NCBI GenBank assembly: GCA_905250075.1
Contig: CAJNOP010000003.1
Location: 521,507 to 585,506 of the forward strand
Reading direction: 5' to 3'
DNA: 64,000 nt
Source of the DNA: Rotaria sp. Silwood1
Taxonomy: Eukaryota > Rotifera > Eurotatoria > Philodinida > Philodinidae
The notes beneath the pieces were generated by a model. The model was given only the letters and a program-made list of their open reading frames with translations, did not search any database and was not told where the DNA came from. Both the position numbers and the translations under genes were made by a program. Shown in pieces: positions 61,480-64,000 of the stretch. The first letter of the stretch is position 1, and the number at the start of each line of letters is the position of its first letter.

Positions 61480-64000
61480 ATAAAATATGTATTTTTAATT
61501 TAATTATTCAAAGAGATGTTAATGAAACATTATTGGTTAAGAATATTATTTCTTGTATATAATAATTATTGCCTCTAACCGATGTTGATATGTTAATAGG
61601 AGCAGTTGGTAGAATTTCAATTACAGTAGATGTTACTTGAAATAGCTTAAAAGGATAAATTATCTTTGTCTTTTTCAAATCAAAAATATTGTTTTGCAAG
61701 CGAATAGTGACTATAAAAATTAAATGAAGGAAGAGTACTTCTACTTTTCAGCTATCTTGCAGTATGACGTACTGTCTAGCTGCAGATTCAATAGCTCGAT
61801 ATCTTCTCTACAAGTAATACCAGCTGTAGCTCTGGACAGAAGGTCTGCTTAACGCAGAGTTCTCGCATTCAATTGCTTAAACTTACTACATACTAACTTA
61901 ACCACAAAAGCAGCTATATGTCACACTGTCGTCAGCTTGCTATGGGACGGATGGTCTGAGACAAACAGTCGTTAGTAATTTGTCCAAGGTCATTCCATGA
62001 ATAGCAGTACTAAAGTTGAAGCATAGTTTCTTTTGAATACTTGTTGAACAACGTAACCACTCGGCGATAATGATTTAGAATTTAATGGATAATTTACAAT
62101 AAATGAGTCATTGTTGTATCTGATATCTCTTCAATAAATTAACGATGAAAACTTGTTTGAATAACTCATGATTAATCGTGTCTACATTATACTCGTTCAT
62201 ATTGAGCATTTTTTGTCGTTGCATAGTTAAAAAACAGCAAAATGCATTTTTTAAACGGCTTTTTTTTTACTTCAAAATACATTTCAAGAAAATAAAATAT
62301 TCTTATATTTCTGATGCAAGCTCTAAATATATTCTTTTAATCGAATGACATACATTCTTGTTTTCGCCTACAAGTACTGTAGAATATCTCATTTAATATT
62401 ATTAGTGCATTGTTTTTTATAATCAGTATTAAATAATAAATAATGTCTTTAGTTCTTGTATTACGAGAACGAGTCACAAAACAACATACATTTAGATATA
62501 TTTAAATGGAAATGACATATAAGTTGCTCATTTTATGTATCAAAAGGATGAAATACAAATCATGTTAATATTTATCTTATCAACAGAATTCTTCACTTAT
62601 TTCAATTGAATACTGCTAAATATTCGTTTACGATTTCTCAAACTATTTTTTTTCTTTATTTGAACTATATGTAGAAGTATTATTCATTAGATTCATTATA
62701 TTATCTTTTGATAAACATTATCATACGTAAAACAAATGACATAGAAAATGTAACATCTTATTCAATTATTTCTTTGTATTCCCTCTTACAAATAATTATA
62801 AACACAACTTCAAACTATAATTGTGCATTCAATGTTAGTGATGGATAAAATACAACAGTCAGATCAAACAGTGTTTCATCCAGATGTTATTCTTTCTCAA
62901 GAACAACTGAAAACTTCAGGAAGACGAACATCTATTGTTATGAGCATAGACACAGAGTACATAGTACAAAAACTAGAAATTCCGACAGGTCCAATCCAAT
63001 CAATCTTCGAAGAAGCGTTGCCGTCGTATAAAACAATAAGACCAAACAATGTACCGCTTCATTGAACATCTATATTTGATGAGATAAGGAATGCATACTG
63101 AATGACACATATTTATATTGCGTCAACAAATACTGCGCAACTAAATATTAAAACATAAAAAACACGTATATTTGGAAGAAACCTTGAAAAACTCACGTTT
63201 CCTTACAAAATCTTTTTCAAACCGTTGTATTTCAATCAAGAATATATTAAATATTTCAAATATTTACAATTATGAAGCATAAATGCAAGACAATAATGCA
63301 TACATAGAAATATAGTTTCTTAAGTTTTTAAGTAAAATATGCAAGACTGTGCATTTCTCAGCGCATAGATTTTACAGTTTTAAGCGTTAAATAGGCTATT
63401 TTTTCTTTAAAGTGCTGTTGGTGTTCTCTCAGTATCACTAAAATAGGTCATCAGAAAATAAATACAAAATCAAACAAAAGGACGCGCCAACAAAGCATGA
63501 TATACGTATATAATTGTAGTTGACTCTTTTACCTATATAATGATATAGAAATATATACATAATTATAAAGAAGAAAGAAAAAAGAAATTTACTTTTATCT
63601 ATGGAAGATGTAATAGTATTCATATTCACACGTGTCTAGTATGTGTCAGATGATCATTATACCTTCAGTTTTAATTGCACTTCTTATGTAACTAGATGGT
63701 CGAATCGTAAACAAAGAATATAAGTTCAAGGTTTATCTCTAAAAAAGAATGCTGCATGCTCATGTATGTTACCTAACAGGTGGATCATAATGAATTGCAG
63801 TAAATATACATGCAATTTTTCTCTCATTTACCTTTCATAAAATCAAAAGATAGAGAATTTTAAGCTCTTCAAAAGTCGACACTTCAATTTTAAAAAGAAA
63901 ATTTTCTCTTTGTACAACAACCAACACATTGATGTACACTGTATGTTTCAACTGCGATGCATCGTTATTCGTACTTTTTAAAAGCAGGCAGCATTATGAA
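61480..64000. other. 2.5-kb region without a recognised gene
   Basis: Mostly AT-rich. The stretch 61740-62060 is less AT-rich (GCAGTATGACGTACTG, GTCGTCAGCTTGCTATGG) and could be a relic or repeat. An 80-codon frame at 62823-63065 (+) has mixed, protein-like composition (FHPDVILSQEQLKTSGRRTS) but no recognisable motif, no detectable neighbouring exon and no homologue I know. It may be one exon of a gene or chance. Confidence 0.35.

Overview
This window looks like nuclear DNA of a bdelloid rotifer. It is strongly AT-rich, with animal-type genes whose introns are mostly 50-70 bp and follow GT-AG rules. Two dispersed 5S rRNA genes are present. A G-rich (TGTGGG)n-like tract matches the telomere repeat I recall for bdelloids. 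Two intronless genes resemble bacterial families, as expected of a lineage known for foreign gene uptake. The phylum-level call is inference; animal origin is secure.

Layout. 1-8514 (+): the last five exons of a very large, N-glycosylated, beta-rich secreted protein, possibly a large lipid transfer protein. 9071-9228: telomere-like tract abutting a 100-N gap. 9229-10334 (+): prosaposin. 10883-13001: two identical 5S rRNA genes flanking an intronless CorA-type transporter (-). 13931-16107 (-): GRB2-like adaptor and mitochondrial peroxiredoxin. 16476-17772 (+): quiver/Ly6-like GPI-anchored protein. 18902-20300 (+): UBXN4-like ERAD protein. 21192-28526 (-): two tandem paralogues with a helical N-terminus, TIR domain, SAM-like domain and a C-terminal CaaX box. 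A third decayed copy lies at about 29880-31720. 32659-33868 (+): DGAT2-family acyltransferase. 34015-38060 (-): TALPID3-like ciliary protein. 38821-41267 (-): F-box/LRR protein in which each repeat is one 84-nt exon. About 42500-42905: MORN-repeat relic. 43388-45784 (-): TIMMDC1-like complex I assembly factor. 46136-53662 (-): FAM120-family protein. 54508-58099 (+): cytochrome c1. 58663-60688 (+): RNF170-like RING ligase. 60874-61479 (+): intronless GNAT acetyltransferase. 61480-64000: nothing firmly recognised.

Exon boundaries were worked out by hand and reading phase was checked across every junction of the spliced genes. Many genes are housekeeping: respiration (cytochrome c1, TIMMDC1), redox defence (peroxiredoxin), ER quality control (UBXN4, RNF170), lipid handling (prosaposin, DGAT2, perhaps the first gene), signalling (GRB2) and cilia (TALPID3). 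They form no operon.

The accessory content is the most interesting part: the CaaX-tailed TIR array, the exon-per-repeat F-box/LRR gene, the CorA gene boxed in by 5S copies, the telomere-like tract at a scaffold gap, and a set of TTAA-bounded or fully palindromic elements lodged mainly inside unusually long introns.
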